Shown here in pieces: positions 61,480-64,000 of a DNA stretch of 64,000 nucleotides; within the stretch, counting starts at the first letter, position 1; each line of letters starts with the position of its first letter. The notes below the pieces were generated by a model, which was not told the origin of the DNA, made no database searches, and saw only the letters and a list, made by a program, of their open reading frames with translations. The translations under genes were made by a program, and so were the position numbers. The stretch spans positions 15,190,001-15,254,000 of the forward strand of contig OZ199838.1 of NCBI GenBank assembly GCA_964304625.1, in the 5' to 3' direction. The stretch is from Kudoa neothunni (Eukaryota; Cnidaria).

Positions 61480-62145
61480 CCGGGGTTTTCAACCGGAAGT
61501 AAATTTACTCCTTAGGGATAGAATTTAAATGACAGGGGGCATATTAAATAACATTAAAATCAGATAGGGAGAATTTTTGGGTTATGGGTTTGTGGTGTAC
61601 TACCGGATTTCAAAGGAATTATATTATACAGGACTATTAAACTCAATAAGAATTAAGAAAAATTCGTACAATGTTTTTAGGAATAAGTTTTTAACAGCAA
61701 TTTATAAAACTATTCTCAATCTCAATCTCCTTGTTTTATGCCTCGTTTATCTTTTAGTGGTGTAGTCTAATAATAATAATAATAATACTTAAAATGACTA
61801 TTTTTATGATAAATAATACTCGAGTGTCGTTAGTTTTGACTATTTTTAATTATTTCTAGTCCGAATGAGAGAAAGATTGGGAATAAAATAATCTGATTTG
61901 GCAAAATCTACAAAATAAAATCTGTATACAATTTGTGAGTAAGAGTTGATGGGATTAAAAATTGTCTTATGCACGCGGACGTGCTTGTTAGGACCAAAAT
62001 TTACCCCTCAAACAGTCTCTGCTAGAGCTAAATTAATATAAAACCATAAAGGTAAACATGAATTTGGCTCCAAAGTTAAGGGGTTAAATATCGATTTTTC
62101 ATCGGACTGAGGGGGTGATGTTGAAAAAAAGGTTGAGAACCCCTG
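61480..62145. mobile_element. hAT MITE, 666 bp, intact reference copy
   Basis: The ends read CCGGGGTTTTCAACC and, as the reverse complement of the right, CAGGGGTTCTCAACC. A perfect 8-bp duplication CATTAGAG lies at 61472-61479 and 62146-62153. Same family as the interrupted copy at 1445-2735. Confidence 0.92.
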
Positions 62146-62625
62146 CATTAGAGGGTAAAATATATAAAGATATGTTTTTGTGGGTTGAGTTTTATCATTC
62201 TCAAATAATAATGATAAACCATGCATGGCTCGAAACACACTTGGTTTAGCGTAATAGTTTCCTATTTTTACAATCTAATAGTATAGATTCTTAACTGATC
62301 ACCAACGTTAATTCAAATAACGATTTAAAAATTTTAATTAATATACGATAGAATAATTATATCATTACTAACATCAAAATTGCATATCAAAAAATGCTAA
62401 AATTTAAAATCAAGTTCGGTTTTTGTCATAAAAAATTTCATTAAAAACATGATAATAACCCGAAACGTCCAATTTTTCACAAAAAAAAACTTTTTAAACC
62501 CATGAAGTTAGTTTAATATAACTGAATAATTATAGAATAAGTCAAAGTTTCCTTTATATTTAGTTTATATCGGTGAAAAGATGAATTAACTTTTGAAGCT
62601 TGTCAAAAAATTCATAATGTATATA

Positions 62626-63015
62626 CAATGCAACATCGGAGTTCGAACAAATATAGAAAGGGTATTCAGAACAAATCCAGCTGGAGAAAAAACCGAGCAG
62701 AAATGAAATCCTAGAAGTGGAGTCGCTCAGTCAACTGTGCGAACGTCATCGAAAAAGAAACCTCTAAAATCTATTGTGACAACCAAAAATATTTATCCTA
62801 TATTTAATTATCATTATTATTATATTAATATTTATTTGTTATATTTTATAAACAGAAGGAATGCATGTTTTTTCATAAATAAGAATAAAAATAGTCATTT
62901 ATTTGAGCGCGATAACGGATTAAATTAATTTTCATTATTTTTCACGGGAAAAATTATTCAGATTTCGAACACACTTCTAATACACGGATTATGGACGAAC
63001 TCCGAGGTTGCACTG
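62626..63015. mobile_element. CAGTGCAAC-type MITE, copy 3 (complete)
   Basis: The ends read CAATGCAACATCGGAGTTCG and, as the reverse complement of the right, CAGTGCAACCTCGGAGTTCG. TA lies at 62624-62625 and 63016-63017. 390 bp, no coding capacity. CAGT start and TA duplication suggest a pogo-type parent. Confidence 0.88.
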
Positions 63016-63017
63016 TA

Positions 63018-64000
63018 TTAACAGAATTTCTATTCATTTTAGAGTTTGAATAAGAAATTCTGCAATATAATGAATTCGTTACTAGTTTTAACTCTCTAGT
63101 ATTTTTATTTAAATATTTTCGATTATATAAAGTTGAAAGAGAAGGGAAAACAATAAAAAATTATGCACGCAAACATGAGAATAATTCCAATATTATTCTG
63201 CTAGACGATGATTAGCATAATTACAGAAGATTAATCGCGCTTCTAAATTCCACAATAATCCATCATTTATTTTTCAAAATAGAGTATTTCTCGTATTGTA
63301 AATCCGCGCAACGCTTATTAAGACTTGGAAATTATCGCGCATAAACACAAGAATAGAAAAATATTCCATCAAATGAGTTTATTGAAAAATTAAAGAAAAT
63401 CAATATTTATTTTTATCTGAAGACAAAAAATTAGCCACAAACAAGCGCTAATTAGAAGAGTAGAGGCCGTTGCCATTGTTAACATTATATAACGGTACGC
63501 GTATTTTCAATTATAATCATCTTTACCTTTGTTTACACTTTGCACCCATAAAAGTTAATTTATCACATAATGAGTTATACTTAATTATTTCCTACGACAA
63601 CAGTCGATTCTCCAAACATAAACATACCATAACATTGTCTATTTCGATCCTAACTGTAAGATGAAATTTCTTTTTCCTTGCCATATCTTTTCTGTCCGAT
63701 AATTTGTAATGAATAAATTCAACCACCTAAATGCAGGTTATGTTTATCAGCAATTTACACGACTGGGAGTTGACCCCAACAAATAAAACTTAAAATCCAC
63801 CTTCGCATGCGAATAAGGAATTAAGTGTTTGCTTGCCCATGTAAATTTAAATTCATGTATAAGTACGCCAACGCCGGATTTCTGCTATTAATTTAATCCC
63901 CCTAATAAATTTTGATTTGTAGTTCATAATCACGTCCTGTTTTTATAATGTTTTTATAATATGTCCAAATCAATTATATCGAGCTTATAGTTTCACTCAT
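63018..64000. other. AT-rich stretch at window end
   Basis: Nothing recognised on either strand. Confidence 0.4.

Noticed and set aside
1-64000. CRISPR arrays, operons or bacterial origin
   Set aside because: The only regular tandem array is a coding minisatellite without spacers; spliceosomal introns and animal gene families show a eukaryotic genome.

Overview
This window comes from a strongly AT-rich animal nuclear genome. The recognisable host genes are animal-type: APC/C subunit CDC23, mitochondrial acyl carrier protein, anillin, RNase P/MRP subunit POP7/Rpp20, a cullin, and a mucin-like membrane protein. They are divergent and split by very short introns, mostly 39-71 nt and as short as 29 nt, so no single reading frame shows them. 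The rest is dominated by DNA transposons of many superfamilies plus a few tRNA-derived SINE-like pieces. No LTR retroelement or LINE was seen. Divergence, tiny introns and class II load suggest a fast-evolving invertebrate, perhaps an arthropod such as a mite, but the sequence does not prove the taxon.

Layout. 1-914: 3' end of CDC23 (+). 1445-2735: old hAT-type repeat with a 690-bp CAGT-ended element inside it. 4429-5072: small secreted helical protein (+). 5512-5898: CAGT-ended MITE. 7044-7602: mitochondrial ACP (-). 8788-10936: decayed piggyBac. 11455-11887: MITE. 12570-17978: anillin (+, 13 exons), whose one large intron holds piggyBac-type termini. 19291-20255: Merlin/IS1016-type transposase. 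20337-22362: little-decayed piggyBac (-). 24720-25246: POP7/Rpp20 (-). 26307-28310: hAT end followed by a Tigger/pogo element. 29181-30110: unassigned coding-like remnants. 32329-33710 and 33715-36238: two piggyBac elements sharing one TTAA. 36271-37511: Tc1-like element. 38072-40548: Mutator-like element with 91-bp inverted repeats. 41393-44040: SINE piece, then a MITE split by a probable Helitron. 45235-46867: mucin-like type I membrane protein (-) with a 45-bp minisatellite. 47017-49038: piggyBac remnant with a hAT MITE inside. 50167-51771: Tigger-like remnant. 52439-53105: hAT MITE. 54650-56837: Ginger-like element. 57796-59335: C-terminal half of a cullin (-). 59774-63015: piggyBac scrap and three MITEs.

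The host genes do not form an operon. CDC23, cullin and anillin all act in cell division, but nothing here links them beyond proximity. Exon models below were built by eye from GT-AG sites, codon phase and remembered family sequence. Their phases sum correctly for CDC23, ACP, anillin, POP7 and the cullin fragment, but transcripts would be needed to confirm them.
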